64,000 nt of DNA from JACDAV01 sp964626755 (GCA_964626755.1 CAZVGO010000050.1:124001-188000), one strand, 5' to 3'. Counted from the stretch's first letter, positions 1 to 8,629 are shown. Notes: a model not told the origin generated them from the sequence alone. Made by a program: numbers and translations.

Positions 1-536
1 ACCGGTCGACCACCCTCGCTGCGCGGGCGATGCGCCGGTTCGTCGCATACCTCCATCTCCTCCAGCCGATGGAGGGCGAGACGGCCGAGGAGATCGACGT
101 CCGGGTCGAGATCGAGGCGGCGCCGGGGGAAGCCGAGGAACACGGGGCGGGGGACGTGGTGGTCGGGCTGGACATCGAGCCGGAGACCCCGCCGGACGTC
201 GCCGGGACGAGCGCCGTTGCCGACCCGGATCCGCCCGGCGCCGAGGCCTCCCCGGACCCCCCGAACGACGCCGCGGAAGACGCCCGCCGCGAGGCGAAGC
301 TCAACGAAGCCGCCCGCCGCCTGCTGATCCCGGACGATCCGACCACCCTCTCGTACCTCCTCAGCGGCATCATCCAGGTCGATCCGCCGCGCCGGCAGCG
401 CCTTCTCGAAGCCGCGACGACCGAGGAGCGCCTCAAGCTCCTCGATGAGCTGATCGACCGCGAGCTCTGGATGCTCCGCCGGCGGCTCCGCTTCTACGCA
501 CCCGACGACCGGCAGGCGGCGGTGCGGCGAAGCTGA
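1..536 (+). CDS. Lon N-terminal (substrate-binding) domain protein, 5'-partial
   Basis: The frame is open from base 3 of the window, so the true start lies upstream and only the C-terminal part is visible. After a stretch FVAYLHLLQP there is an acidic, Pro/Ala-rich insert, and then a helical end with LIPDDPTTLSYLLSG and LLEAATTEERLKLLDELID. The phrase 'L..D...LSYLL....Q.d...rQ.LLE..tteERL..L...l.rEL' is typical of the end of the LON substrate-binding domain. Stand-alone LON-domain proteins lack the ATPase and peptidase parts and are thought to bind unfolded protein. The chain ends about 20 residues after this block, so it is not a full Lon protease. Proline dehydrogenase follows 46 nt downstream on the same strand. 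The family call is fairly sure; the function is unknown. Confidence 0.6.
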   Translation, partial: RSTTLAARAMRRFVAYLHLLQPMEGETAEEIDVRVEIEAAPGEAEEHGAGDVVVGLDIEPETPPDVAGTSAVADPDPPGAEASPDPPNDAAEDARREAKLNEAARRLLIPDDPTTLSYLLSGIIQVDPPRRQRLLEAATTEERLKLLDELIDRELWMLRRRLRFYAPDDRQAAVRRS

Positions 537-582
537 CGGGCGGGGGTTCCGGCGGCGCCCCGATTCGGCGATCATCAGCGCG

Positions 583-1503
583 ATGCGACAGATCCTCCTG
601 TGGATGGCCGGCAATCGCTGGCTGCGCGACCGCGTGCCGCGGCTCTGGTTCGCCCGGCGGGCGGTCCGACGCTTCATGCCCGGCGAGGACGTCGCCTCAG
701 CGCTGGACGCCGGCGAGCGGTTCAAGCGCGACGGGATCGGCACGATGTATACGCGTCTCGGCGAGAACCTGGCCCGGATCGAGGAGGCGGACGAGGTCGC
801 GACGCATTACCTGGGGGTGTACGACGAGATCGTCCGGCGCGGCCTCGACGGCGAGGTGTCGGTGAAGCTCACCCAGCTCGGCCTGGATCTCGACGTCGAG
901 CGCACCTTCGCCCACGCGTCGCGCCTCGCGGGGCGGGCGGCCGAGGTGGGCGGCGTCCTCTGGATCGACATCGAAGGCAGCGCCTATACGGAGCGCACCG
1001 TCGCGTTCTACGAGCTCCTCAAGGCGGTCCATCCGAACGTCGGCCTGGCGATCCAGGCGTACCTGCGCCGAACCGCGGCGGATATCCAGCGGCTGCTCCC
1101 GCTCGAGCCAGCGTTCCGGCTCGTGAAGGGCGCGTACGCGGAGCCGGCTTCGATTGCCTACACGGCGAAGCGCGACGTCGACAGGAACTTCGTCGCCCTC
1201 GGCGTCGCGATGCTCGAGGCGAAGCGCGACGGCCGGCAGGTGCGGGCCGCCCTCGGGACTCACGACGTTCGCCTCATCGAGCAGATCACCGAGCAGGCGC
1301 TCGCGATGGGCCTCGACCGGTCGGCCATCGAGGTCCAGATGCTGTACGGGATCCGCGAGGACCACCAGCGCCGGCTCGCGCGCGAGGGCTACCCGGTCCG
1401 CGACCTCGTCGCGTACGGCGAGGCGTGGTATCCGTGGTATATGCGCCGGCTCGCGGAGCGCCCGGCGAACGTCATCTTCGCCCTTCGGCAGATGCTGCCC
1501 TAG
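583..1503 (+). CDS. Proline dehydrogenase (monofunctional PRODH)
   Basis: This 306-residue protein matches the short, monofunctional FAD-dependent proline dehydrogenases. They oxidise L-proline to pyrroline-5-carboxylate and pass electrons to membrane quinone. Family signatures are visible in order: SVKLTQLGLD, WIDIEGSAYTERT, RLVKGAYAEP (the conserved lysine strand of the TIM barrel), LGTHD, and QMLYGIR near the C-terminus. The length fits the stand-alone catalytic barrel, without the P5C dehydrogenase half of bifunctional PutA. The ATG at 583 is preceded by GATCAT eight nt upstream, close to the TANNNT box of other genes here, and no good Shine-Dalgarno site is seen. No P5C dehydrogenase gene lies in this window. 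Confidence 0.93.
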   Translation: MRQILLWMAGNRWLRDRVPRLWFARRAVRRFMPGEDVASALDAGERFKRDGIGTMYTRLGENLARIEEADEVATHYLGVYDEIVRRGLDGEVSVKLTQLGLDLDVERTFAHASRLAGRAAEVGGVLWIDIEGSAYTERTVAFYELLKAVHPNVGLAIQAYLRRTAADIQRLLPLEPAFRLVKGAYAEPASIAYTAKRDVDRNFVALGVAMLEAKRDGRQVRAALGTHDVRLIEQITEQALAMGLDRSAIEVQMLYGIREDHQRRLAREGYPVRDLVAYGEAWYPWYMRRLAERPANVIFALRQMLP

Positions 1504-1514
1504 GCTCGCTCCCG

Positions 1515-1904
1515 TCAGGCCGCCGGCGCAACCCGGCTCGTGATCGCGAGCATGTTGCCCTCGGAATCCTCGAAGAACGCCAGCCACTCCTCGATGCCCG
1601 TCTTGACGTCCGTGAAGATGAGATGGGGAGCGCCGCTGAACTTCACACCCCGGCGGCGAAGCTCCTCGTACGCGGCCTGGATGTCGTCGACGAGGAAGTA
1701 CAGGACCGAGCCGGGACGCCATTTCTCCTCGTCCGCGTGCAGGTAAAGCCGCACTCCGCCCATGTCGAAGAACATCAGGTCCCCGAACGTGAATACGTGG
1801 GGCAGCCCAAGCGTGTCGCGATAGAACGCCTCGGTCCGGGCGACGTCGCGGGCGTAGAGCGACACCTGGGCGATCGGCCCGAGGCGAAGGGCAGTCGATG
1901 ACAT
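1515..1904 (-). CDS. VOC (glyoxalase/bleomycin-resistance fold) family protein
   Basis: A 129-residue single-domain VOC protein. It starts with IAQVSLYARDVARTEAFY, the typical first beta-alpha unit, and contains FYRDTLGLP, VRLYLHADEE, VLYFLVDDI and the closing FFEDSEGNMLAI strand. VOC proteins are metal-dependent lyases, dioxygenases or binding proteins, and the substrate cannot be read from sequence. The start at 1904 is chosen because AAGGAG lies 7 nt upstream of this ATG. The open frame extends 47 codons further upstream, but that part is Arg-rich and looks non-coding. The gene is convergent with proline dehydrogenase, with only 11 nt between the stops. Confidence 0.85.
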   Translation of the reverse strand: MSSTALRLGPIAQVSLYARDVARTEAFYRDTLGLPHVFTFGDLMFFDMGGVRLYLHADEEKWRPGSVLYFLVDDIQAAYEELRRRGVKFSGAPHLIFTDVKTGIEEWLAFFEDSEGNMLAITSRVAPAA

Positions 1905-2188
1905 TCGGGGTCTCCTTCGGCGTGCCAGAGGGGTTCGCTGTCGGTAGACACTCTTCGAGCTTTGGGCCGCCAAGACCGCCGGCGGGCCGAGCGTTGTCCG
2001 CTGCCGACGAACAGAACGATCGCCAGCGGGACGATTCGAGGGCATGACGAGCGTACCGCGCGGCCGCGGGACGCCATGCGTGTGAACTGTCCACTGTCAG
2101 AGAACGAAGCCTTGGCACGGGCGATTCAGGCGCGAATCTGCCAGCTGCCAGCGAACGAAGTCCCGAACGAAGCTGGGTGGGAGCGCGG

Positions 2189-2791
2189 TTACTCGCTGAA
2201 GCGTTCTTCCTGCCACGGGTCGGCGTTGTTGTTGTAGCCGTAGCGCTCCCAGAAGCCGGGCTGGTCGTGATCAAGGAACTCGAGGCCCCGGATCCACTTC
2301 GCGCTCTTCCAGAAGTAACGCTTCGGGACGAGGAGGCGGAGCGGGTAGCCGTGCTCCGGCTCGAGCGGCGCGCCGCCGAACGTGTCGGCCAGGAGGACAT
2401 CCTCGTCGTCCAGCACCTCGAGCGGCAGGTTCGCCGTGTAGCCCTGCTCGGAGTGGGCGACCACGAACTTCGCCGACGGCCGCACCTGGGCGAGCCGCAG
2501 AATCTCCTGGATCGGCGCGCCCTCCCACGTCGTGTCGAGCTTCGACCAGCGGGTGACGCAATGGATGTCCGTGTTGACGGTCTTGCGGGGGAGCGCCTTG
2601 AACTGGTCCCAGGTCAGGGTGAACGGCGCGTCGACGGCGCCGAAGACGCGGAAGTCCCACTTCGCGAGGTCCGTCCGCGGGACCGAGCCGTAGTGGAGGA
2701 CCGGGAACTTGTCCGTCTTGTACTGGCCGGGCGGGATCCGGCCGGCGACTTCCGGGTCCATCTGGGCGGTGCCGAAGAGGCGATCGAGCAT
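2189..2791 (-). CDS. Sulfite oxidase-like molybdopterin oxidoreductase
   Basis: A 200-residue protein of the oxidoreductase molybdopterin-binding family (YuiH-like). Key features are the DIHCVTRWSK segment, whose cysteine is the expected thiolate ligand of molybdenum, and the later blocks TANLPLEVL, EHGYPLRLLVPKRYFWKSAKWI and GFWERYGYNNNADPW. The protein has no twin-arginine signal, dimerisation domain or cytochrome domain, so it is the small cytosolic form. The natural substrate is unknown. The molybdate uptake operon 14 kb away would supply its cofactor metal. The start is preceded by a long A/T-poor stretch without an obvious Shine-Dalgarno site, so a shift by a few codons is possible. Confidence 0.9.
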   Translation of the reverse strand: MLDRLFGTAQMDPEVAGRIPPGQYKTDKFPVLHYGSVPRTDLAKWDFRVFGAVDAPFTLTWDQFKALPRKTVNTDIHCVTRWSKLDTTWEGAPIQEILRLAQVRPSAKFVVAHSEQGYTANLPLEVLDDEDVLLADTFGGAPLEPEHGYPLRLLVPKRYFWKSAKWIRGLEFLDHDQPGFWERYGYNNNADPWQEERFSE

Positions 2792-2867
2792 CGGGTCTCC
2801 GTGGGTGATGCGCGCTATCCTCCCACGTTTTCGTGCTCCGCCCGCGTGAGCCGACGGCGGGGTGCGT

Positions 2868-2873
2868 TACCCT
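2868..2873 (+). promoter_or_regulatory. -10 box (TACCCT), leaderless start at 2881
   Basis: TACCCT ends 7 nt before the GTG at 2881. No Shine-Dalgarno sequence is present, so transcription should begin at or within a base or two of the start codon. Confidence 0.45.
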
Positions 2874-2880
2874 TCGGGCC

Positions 2881-3687
2881 GTGAATCCGCCCGATCCCAC
2901 GCCCGCAACGTCGGCGCGCGCCCCGGACAGCGACAACGGGCGCCGCGTCGTGATCGTCATGCCCGCCTACAACGCGGCGCAGACCCTCGAGCGGACGTAC
3001 GCCGACATCCCCCACGCGATCGTCGACAAGATCATCCTCGTCGACGACGTGTCGCGCGACCAGACCGTCGACATCGCCCGCAACCTGGGCCTCGAGGTCA
3101 TCGTCCACCGCCAGAACCGCGGCTACGGCGGGAACCAGAAGACGTGTTACGGGGCCGCGCTCGAAGCCGGGGCCGACGTCGTCGTCATGCTCCACCCGGA
3201 CTACCAGTACGACGCCACGCGAATCCCGGCGCTCATCGAGCCGATCCTCGATGGGCGAGCGGATCTCATGCTCGGCAGCCGCTTCCTCGGCGACCCTCTC
3301 GCCGGCGGGATGCCGCGTTGGAAGTACGTCTCGAACCGGTTCTTGACAATCGTCGAGAACCTTGCGTTCGGGCTCCACCTGTCCGAGTACCACACCGGGC
3401 TCCGCGCCTACAGCCGCCACCTGCTCGAGACGATCCCGTACCGGCTGAACAGCGACGACTTCGTGTTCGACCAGGAGCTCATCGCGCAAGTGGTGGCCGG
3501 CGGGATGCGCAGCCGGATCGGCGAGGTGGCGGTGCCGACGCGGTACTTCGAGGAGGCGAGCTCGGTCGGCTTCCAGCGGAGCGTGGTGTACGGGCTCTCG
3601 ACCCTCCGCGTCGTGGCCCGCTACCTCCTTCACCGGCTCCGCGTTCGCCGGTCGCCGAAGCTCGTCGCGCGCGGGCCGGGCCGCTGA
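2881..3687 (+). CDS. Glycosyltransferase family 2
   Basis: A 268-residue GT-A fold glycosyltransferase of the dolichol-phosphate-mannose-synthase type. Visible motifs are VVIVMPAYNAAQTLERTY (nucleotide-sugar binding start), IILVDDVSRDQT (first acidic motif), NRGYGGNQKTCYGAAL, and VVMLHPDYQYD, which replaces the usual D-x-D with H-P-D. The late LGSRFLG and YHTGLRAYSR blocks are also typical. No membrane segment is obvious. GTG 2881 is taken as the start because a -10 box sits just upstream; a longer frame from 2833 lacks support. The membrane protein gene starts 4 nt after the stop, so the two are probably co-transcribed and may modify a lipid or polyprenyl carrier together. Confidence 0.88.
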   Translation: MNPPDPTPATSARAPDSDNGRRVVIVMPAYNAAQTLERTYADIPHAIVDKIILVDDVSRDQTVDIARNLGLEVIVHRQNRGYGGNQKTCYGAALEAGADVVVMLHPDYQYDATRIPALIEPILDGRADLMLGSRFLGDPLAGGMPRWKYVSNRFLTIVENLAFGLHLSEYHTGLRAYSRHLLETIPYRLNSDDFVFDQELIAQVVAGGMRSRIGEVAVPTRYFEEASSVGFQRSVVYGLSTLRVVARYLLHRLRVRRSPKLVARGPGR

Positions 3688-3691
3688 CCCG

Positions 3692-4672
3692 GTGAGAGTC
3701 GCTCCCCGGTTCGTCTTCCGGGCCGTCGTCGGAGTTGCGATCTCCGTCCTCGCATTCGGCATCGTGTTCCGCTCTGTCGACCCGGAGGTCACCGGGCGGA
3801 TCCTGGCCGAGGCGGCGCCCGGCTGGCTCGCGCTCGTCGCGCTCTTCCTCGTCGTCGACGTGCTCGTCCGGGCCGTCCGCTGGCGCCGGCTGCTGGCCCC
3901 GATCAAGGACGTGCCCTTTCGAGCCACGCTCGAGTACCTGCTGATCGGCTACCTCGCGAACAACGTCCTCCCCGCCCGACTGGGCGAGCTCGTTCGGTGC
4001 CACTACCTCGGCGACCGGCAGGGCATCAGCCGGACGACCGCGCTGGGGACCGTCGTCGTCGAACGGGTCGTCGACATCGCGGTGGTCGTCGCGATCGCCG
4101 CGTTCGCGATCATCGTCCTGAGCATCCGCGGCCTCGTAGCGAGCGCCGTGATCGTCGGCGTCGCGATCGTCGTGCTCCTCGTCATTGCCCTCGCGATCGG
4201 GATCGCGGCCCATCGGATCCCCGGCGCGGAGCGTGTCGCTGGGGCTGCCGCGCGCTGGCCCCGGCTGGGGGAGCTCACGACGAAGTTGCGCCACGGCCTC
4301 GCGGTCGCGGGGCGGCCACGAACGCTCTTCGAGGCGCTCGCACTGAGCGTCGTCGCCTGGGGTGCCACGCTGCTCGCGTTCGCGGCCGCGGGTCAGGCTG
4401 TGGGGGTGGAGCTGACCGTCGGCCAGGCGTCGCTCCTCGCGGCCGGCGTGGCCCTCGCGGCGGCGATCCCGTCCGGACCGGCGGCCCTCGGCACGTTCGA
4501 GCTCGCCGGGGTCCGGATCGCCCAGGCGTTCGGCGTCGCGGCCGAGCCCGCCTTCGCGATCGCGCTGCTCGTCCACGGCGCGATCCTCGTGATCACGTCC
4601 GTCGGCGGGATCGTCGCCCTCGTCCGCCTCGGCTGGCGGCGCGAGCCGGGGACCGAGGCGGCCGAGGACTGA
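3692..4672 (+). CDS. LPG-synthase-type (UPF0104) integral membrane protein
   Basis: A 326-residue membrane protein with about eight hydrophobic segments and the signature ARLGELVRCHYLG after a first block VRAVRWRRLLAP. These match the transmembrane 'flippase-like' domain of lysylphosphatidylglycerol synthase and its many stand-alone relatives. The aminoacyl-transfer catalytic domain is absent, so the protein probably moves or binds a lipid rather than making lysyl-PG. The C-terminal half holds IPSGPAALGTFE, another hallmark (P-x-x-x-G-x-x-E). The GTG start is 4 nt after the glycosyltransferase stop. Polyprenyl-glycan or phospholipid modification with that enzyme is likely but inferred. Confidence 0.85.
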   Translation: MRVAPRFVFRAVVGVAISVLAFGIVFRSVDPEVTGRILAEAAPGWLALVALFLVVDVLVRAVRWRRLLAPIKDVPFRATLEYLLIGYLANNVLPARLGELVRCHYLGDRQGISRTTALGTVVVERVVDIAVVVAIAAFAIIVLSIRGLVASAVIVGVAIVVLLVIALAIGIAAHRIPGAERVAGAAARWPRLGELTTKLRHGLAVAGRPRTLFEALALSVVAWGATLLAFAAAGQAVGVELTVGQASLLAAGVALAAAIPSGPAALGTFELAGVRIAQAFGVAAEPAFAIALLVHGAILVITSVGGIVALVRLGWRREPGTEAAED

Positions 4673-4687
4673 CGGTCGCGAGAATCG

Positions 4688-4716
4688 CGAAGGGCCCGCC
4701 GTGGGCGGGCCCTTCG
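4688..4716. terminator. Bidirectional terminator hairpin
   Basis: A perfect 13-bp inverted repeat (arms 4688-4700 and 4704-4716, core GAAGGGCCCGCC) with a 3-nt GTG loop. It lies between two convergent genes, so it can stop transcription from both sides. There is no clear T-run. Confidence 0.75.
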
Positions 4717-4739
4717 GGTCTGGCGTCGTGGGTCGTGGC

Positions 4740-5735
4740 TTACGGCGCCGGCTTCGCCAGGTCGCTGATCTTCGACAGACCGTACTGGTCGGCCGTTGCC
4801 TGGGTCACGACGAAGCCGTTCTGGTCCGTCGCCTCCGCCGGGTCGAGCGCGGCCAGACCCTTCGGTGCGAGACGCTCGCGGAGCTTCGCGCCCGTCGCCA
4901 CGGGGTCGGTGGTGGCCTCGCCGGCAGCGCCGTTGACGTGCTCGAGCACGGTCGCGGCATATTCCGCGATGATGTCGATCTCGCCCGACTCGAGCGCCGG
5001 AAAGACGATCTCGCGGGGACCCAGCTGGAACTTTCGCTCGACGGTCATCCCGTTGCCCTCGAGCGTCTGAGCGAAGATCTCGGCGAGGATCTCCTGCTCG
5101 TAGAAGTTCGTCGATCCGACGATGACCGAGCCTTCGAGCCCGGCGCTGATCGCGTCGAAGTTCTGTGCGGTGATCCAGTCGCGGGCGACGTCCGGCACGG
5201 CCTTGCCGTCCACGGTCGCTGACTTGTTGAGGTTCGTGAGCTCTTCCTGGCTGAGCCGGGAGATGACGGTGTTGAGCACGTCGGCGACGCCCGCGTTCGC
5301 GTCGAGAACTTCCTGCCGGAGGACCGGGATGATGTTGTCGGCCAGCTGGAGCTGCTTGTCGTCCTCGAGCAGGACGAAGCCGTTGACGGCGATCGCCGGG
5401 TCGGACGTGAACAGGAGGCCGACGTCGACCTGTCCGCCCTCTACGGCCTCGACGGTGATCGGTCCGCCCGCGTCGAGCGGCTTGAACTCGCTGAACTCGA
5501 GGCCGTAGACATCCTTCAGGCCGACCGCGCAGAAGGGCCGCTCCGGGCACTCCGGCGGGCCACCGAGGATCAACGTGCTGGCGAGAGCGGGTCCGGCGGT
5601 CGCCGGCGCACTGGATGTAGTGGCGCTGGGGGTCGGGGCCGGCGCGCTGGACTGGCTGCTCCCACCCGACGTGCAGGCGCTGACGAGCAGCGACAGCACC
5701 GTCGCCCCGAGGGCAGCTCTGCGGATGCTCCGCAT
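4740..5735 (-). CDS. Osmoprotectant ABC transporter substrate-binding lipoprotein, circularly permuted
   Basis: A 331-residue OpuAC/OsmX-family protein expected to bind glycine betaine, choline or a similar solute outside the membrane. Residues 1-21 are a lipoprotein signal (LLVSAC, Cys21), followed by a Ser/Ala/Pro linker. The two lobes are in swapped order. Residues 54-195 (LILGGPPECPERPF, GLEFSEFKPLDAGGP, LLFTSDPAIA, NIIPVLRQEVL) are normally the second half of the family. Residues 203-331 (VIVGSTNFYEQEILAEI, REIVFPALESGEIDI, NGFVVTQATADQYGL, ISDLAK) are normally the first half. The break lies at the hinge, so the fold can close. It is the last gene of the operon and follows the permease with a gap of 97 nt. 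Confidence 0.88.
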   Translation of the reverse strand: MRSIRRAALGATVLSLLVSACTSGGSSQSSAPAPTPSATTSSAPATAGPALASTLILGGPPECPERPFCAVGLKDVYGLEFSEFKPLDAGGPITVEAVEGGQVDVGLLFTSDPAIAVNGFVLLEDDKQLQLADNIIPVLRQEVLDANAGVADVLNTVISRLSQEELTNLNKSATVDGKAVPDVARDWITAQNFDAISAGLEGSVIVGSTNFYEQEILAEIFAQTLEGNGMTVERKFQLGPREIVFPALESGEIDIIAEYAATVLEHVNGAAGEATTDPVATGAKLRERLAPKGLAALDPAEATDQNGFVVTQATADQYGLSKISDLAKPAP

Positions 5736-5832
5736 GGGTCCTCCTTTGATCTTTGCCGGGCGTCATCGGGGAAACGACACCCGCGGCAGGCGGTGGACTA
5801 TACCGAGCGGGTGCGAATCTGTCCCACGTGGC

Positions 5833-6576
5833 TCAGACGCCGGCCGAGCCGACGGGCACAGGGGCCTGCCCTGCGAGCTCGTACCCTCGGCCGCCCGGAG
5901 CCGCGCCTCGCAATCCGGGCGACACGAGCCGCCGCTCGACGAGGGTGAACAAGCGCTCCGTCGCCAGGGCGAGCAGGGCCACGAGGATCGCCCCGCCGAG
6001 GAGCCGGCTGTAGTCCTGCAACGCGAACCCGTCGACGATGTACCGGCCGAGGCCGCCGCCCGCCACGAGCGCGGCAAGCGTCGCGGTCGCGACCACCTGG
6101 ACCGCGGCGGTTCGGGCGCCGGCGACGATGACCGGCAGCGCGATCGGCAGCTCCACGATCCGCAGGACCTGCCGCTCGGTCATTCCCATCCCCCGAGCGG
6201 CCTCGACCGTGTCGCGATCGACGTCCCGGAGCCCAACGTACGTGTTGGTCAGGATCGGCGGGATCGCGAGCAGGACGAGCGCCGGGAACGCCGTCCCGAA
6301 GCCAAGACCGAAGAACGGGAAGAACATCAGCAGGAGCGCGTACGAGGGGACCGCGCGGCCGAGGTTTGCCGCGCCGATCGCGACGATCGCGCCACGCCCG
6401 GTGTGGCCGATGTAGAGGCCGATGGGCAATGCGATGGCGAGCGCGACGATGACGGCGGCCCCGGACAGTGCGACGTGCTCCACGAGCCGGTTCGGGATGC
6501 CGTCCGGGCCGGTCCAGCGGGCCGGGTCGCCGAACCAGTCGGCGACCCGGCGGACGAATTCCACGTCAGGCCCCAC
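5833..6576 (-). CDS. Osmoprotectant ABC transporter permease (OpuCB/OpuCD type)
   Basis: A 247-residue membrane permease of the binding-protein-dependent family. About five to six hydrophobic helices are seen. The cytoplasmic loop EAARGMGMTERQVLRIVELPIALPVIVAGAR contains the EAA motif (E-A-A-x-G-M-G) that docks on the ATPase. GLGRYIVDGFALQDY near the C-terminus is a glycine-betaine-permease hallmark. The GTG start at 6576 overlaps the previous permease by 11 nt. A second GTG at 6564, just after that gene's stop, is an alternative. It should pair with the permease at 6566-7210 as a heterodimer. Confidence 0.9.
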   Translation of the reverse strand: MGPDVEFVRRVADWFGDPARWTGPDGIPNRLVEHVALSGAAVIVALAIALPIGLYIGHTGRGAIVAIGAANLGRAVPSYALLLMFFPFFGLGFGTAFPALVLLAIPPILTNTYVGLRDVDRDTVEAARGMGMTERQVLRIVELPIALPVIVAGARTAAVQVVATATLAALVAGGGLGRYIVDGFALQDYSRLLGGAILVALLALATERLFTLVERRLVSPGLRGAAPGGRGYELAGQAPVPVGSAGV

Positions 6577-7210
6577 CCCGGGCGCGTGTCCACGGCGTCG
6601 CGAGCCGGCCGAGGCCGGTCAGCGCGAGGTCCACGACGATCGCCAACGCGACCGTTACTGCCGCTCCCGCGTACACCGCGGCGTAGTTCCGGAAGTTGAA
6701 GCCGCGCAGCATCACCTGGCCGAGGCCGCCCTCACCGATGAGCGCGGTGACCATCACGAGGCCGATCGTCGTCACGGTGGCGATCCGCAGTCCGGCGACG
6801 ATCAGGGGCGTCGCAAGAGGCAGCTCGACGCGGAGGAGGCGCTGGAGCGGCGTGTAGCCCATCCCCTCGGCGGCCTCCCGGATGTCCGGGGCGACCGAGT
6901 CGAGGCCGGCCATGATGTTGCGGATGAGGATGAGAAGCGTGTAGCTGACGAGGCCGATCTCGGCCGTGAGGAGCGTCAGTCCGGTGAACGGGACGAGGAA
7001 CGCGAACAGCGCGAGGCTGGGGATCGTGTAGAGGATGCCGGCGAGGCCCGCGATCGGCGCGTACAGGGCACGGCGGCGATAGATAACCAGGGCGAGGAGA
7101 AGACTCAGGGCGAAGCCCACGCCTACCGCGATGCCAGTGAGGATGACGTGGTCGGCGAGGGCGGCCGTGAGCTGGCCGACGTTGCCCGGGATCCAGTCCC
7201 AGCGGATCAC
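6566..7210 (-). CDS. Osmoprotectant ABC transporter permease
   Basis: A 214-residue permease with five to six membrane helices. It carries REAAEGMGYTPLQRLLRVELP, the EAA loop, and GEGGLGQVMLRGFNF, the typical OpuC/ProW C-terminal motif. It starts with ATG overlapping the ATPase stop by 4 nt (ATGA), indicating translational coupling. Together with the other permease it should form the membrane pore for a compatible solute taken up under osmotic stress. Which paralogue matches OpuCB and which OpuCD cannot be told from sequence alone. Confidence 0.9.
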   Translation of the reverse strand: MIRWDWIPGNVGQLTAALADHVILTGIAVGVGFALSLLLALVIYRRRALYAPIAGLAGILYTIPSLALFAFLVPFTGLTLLTAEIGLVSYTLLILIRNIMAGLDSVAPDIREAAEGMGYTPLQRLLRVELPLATPLIVAGLRIATVTTIGLVMVTALIGEGGLGQVMLRGFNFRNYAAVYAGAAVTVALAIVVDLALTGLGRLATPWTRARGGA

Positions 7211-8406
7211 GCTTCGACCTTCGCGGGCTCGGCAGTCCCGTCTGTCCCCTGGCCCTCGGCGGCACTTTCGCGCATCCAGTCCGCGATCCTGTCGACGGTG
7301 ATGAGGCCCTTCACTCTGCCGTTCCGGTCGACGACGATGCCGGCCTGGACGTCGGCGTCCAGCAGCAGCGAGAGCGCGTCCTTGAGGGTCGTGCGGCGGT
7401 CGAGCAGCGGCGACATCGGTGTCGCCATCGACGCGGTCAGGCGGCCGTCCGTGGGGATCGCATCCCGCTCGACCCAGCCGATCGGGCGGTCGTTGGCGTC
7501 GATCATCAGGAGGTAGGGAAACCGCGCCTCCCAGGCCCGTCGGCGTCCCTCCGAGCAGTCGTCGCCGACCCGGGCCGCGACCACCGGCTGGAGCTCCAGC
7601 TCGCCGACGCGGCTGAGGGAGAGGCGTTTGAGGCCGCGGTCCGCGCCGACGAACCGGGCGACGAAGTCCGAGGCCGGCCGGGCGAGGATCTCCTCCGGCG
7701 GCCCGAACTGGGCGAGGATCCCGCCGTCCTGCATGACCGCGACGAGGTTGCCCATCTTGATTGCCTCGTCGATGTCGTGGGTGACGAAGAAGATCGTCTT
7801 CGCGAGCTCCTCCTGGAGGCGGAGGAACTCGTTCTGGAGGCGCTCCCGGACGATCGGGTCGACGGCGCCGAAGGGCTCGTCCATGAGCATGATGGGCGGG
7901 TCCGCGGCGAGCGCCCGGGCGACGCCGACCCGCTGCCGCTCGCCGCCCGACAGCTGGGCCGGGTACCGGTCGCGGTACTTGTCGGGCTCGAGGCCCACGA
8001 GGGCGAGCAGCTCGTCTGCCCGCGCGCGCTGGCGCGCCTTCGGCCAGCCCATGAGGCGCGGAACGGTGACCGCGTTCTCGCCGATCGTCTCGTGCGGGAA
8101 CAGGCCGACCTGCTGGATCACGTAGCCGATGCTCCGGCGGAGCTCCGTGACGTCGCGGGTCATGATGTCCACGCCGTCGATGAGGATCTGCCCGGACGTC
8201 GGCTCGATGAGCCGGTTGACCATCTTGAGGCTCGTCGTCTTGCCGCAGCCGGACGGCCCCACGAGCACGCAGATCTTGCCCGCCGGCACGGTCAGCGACA
8301 GGTCGTTGACGGCTCCCGGCGTCTTCTTCGCCCGGCTGTCGTAGTGCTTCGTGACGTGGCGGAACTCGACGGTCGAGGCGCGCGGCGCGGACGAGGCGGT
8401 CGTCAT
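7207..8406 (-). CDS. opuCA: Osmoprotectant ABC transporter ATPase with tandem CBS domains
   Basis: A 399-residue ATPase. The N-terminal part has Walker A GPSGCGKTT, Q-loop YVIQQVGLFPH, signature LSGGERQRVGVARAL, Walker B IMLMDEPFGAVD and the H-loop VTHD. It is followed by CBS sequence with VERDAIPTDG, ATPMSPLLDRRTTLKDALSLLL and GIVVDRNGRVKGLITVDRIADWM. In OpuA/ProV-type systems the CBS module senses ionic strength and gates transport. The gene is first in a four-gene operon (ATPase, permease, permease, binding protein). A TAGACT box lies 10 nt before the ATG, giving a leader of at most a few bases. Confidence 0.93.
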   Translation of the reverse strand: MTTASSAPRASTVEFRHVTKHYDSRAKKTPGAVNDLSLTVPAGKICVLVGPSGCGKTTSLKMVNRLIEPTSGQILIDGVDIMTRDVTELRRSIGYVIQQVGLFPHETIGENAVTVPRLMGWPKARQRARADELLALVGLEPDKYRDRYPAQLSGGERQRVGVARALAADPPIMLMDEPFGAVDPIVRERLQNEFLRLQEELAKTIFFVTHDIDEAIKMGNLVAVMQDGGILAQFGPPEEILARPASDFVARFVGADRGLKRLSLSRVGELELQPVVAARVGDDCSEGRRRAWEARFPYLLMIDANDRPIGWVERDAIPTDGRLTASMATPMSPLLDRRTTLKDALSLLLDADVQAGIVVDRNGRVKGLITVDRIADWMRESAAEGQGTDGTAEPAKVEA

Positions 8407-8416
8407 CGTGCAGGGG

Positions 8417-8422
8417 AGTCTA
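8417..8422 (-). promoter_or_regulatory. -10 box (TAGACT) of the osmoprotectant operon
   Basis: TAGACT ends 10 nt before the ATG at 8406. The mRNA is predicted to have almost no 5' leader. No clear -35 hexamer is seen. Confidence 0.4.
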
Positions 8423-8629
8423 CTGTTCTCCTCCGCCAGGCCAGTCAGTCAGATACGCGCGGCATGCGTCGTAGGCGCGTGACTCGAGCTGCCGATGCTG
8501 CCAGCGTGCGGCAATGAGCGTGGGTCCGGCCTCCAAAGCCTCGCGACGCCATGCCGGACACGGCTACCACGCACCCCATGCGTAGGCGACTCGCGAAACG
8601 CCTCCTCCGCGAAGACAGCGAACGTACCC

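Noticed and set aside
2102..2172. Three copies of GAACGAAG between the VOC and sulfite-oxidase-like genes
   Set aside because: The unit is too short and unevenly spaced to separate from chance; the 284-nt gap shows no other structure.
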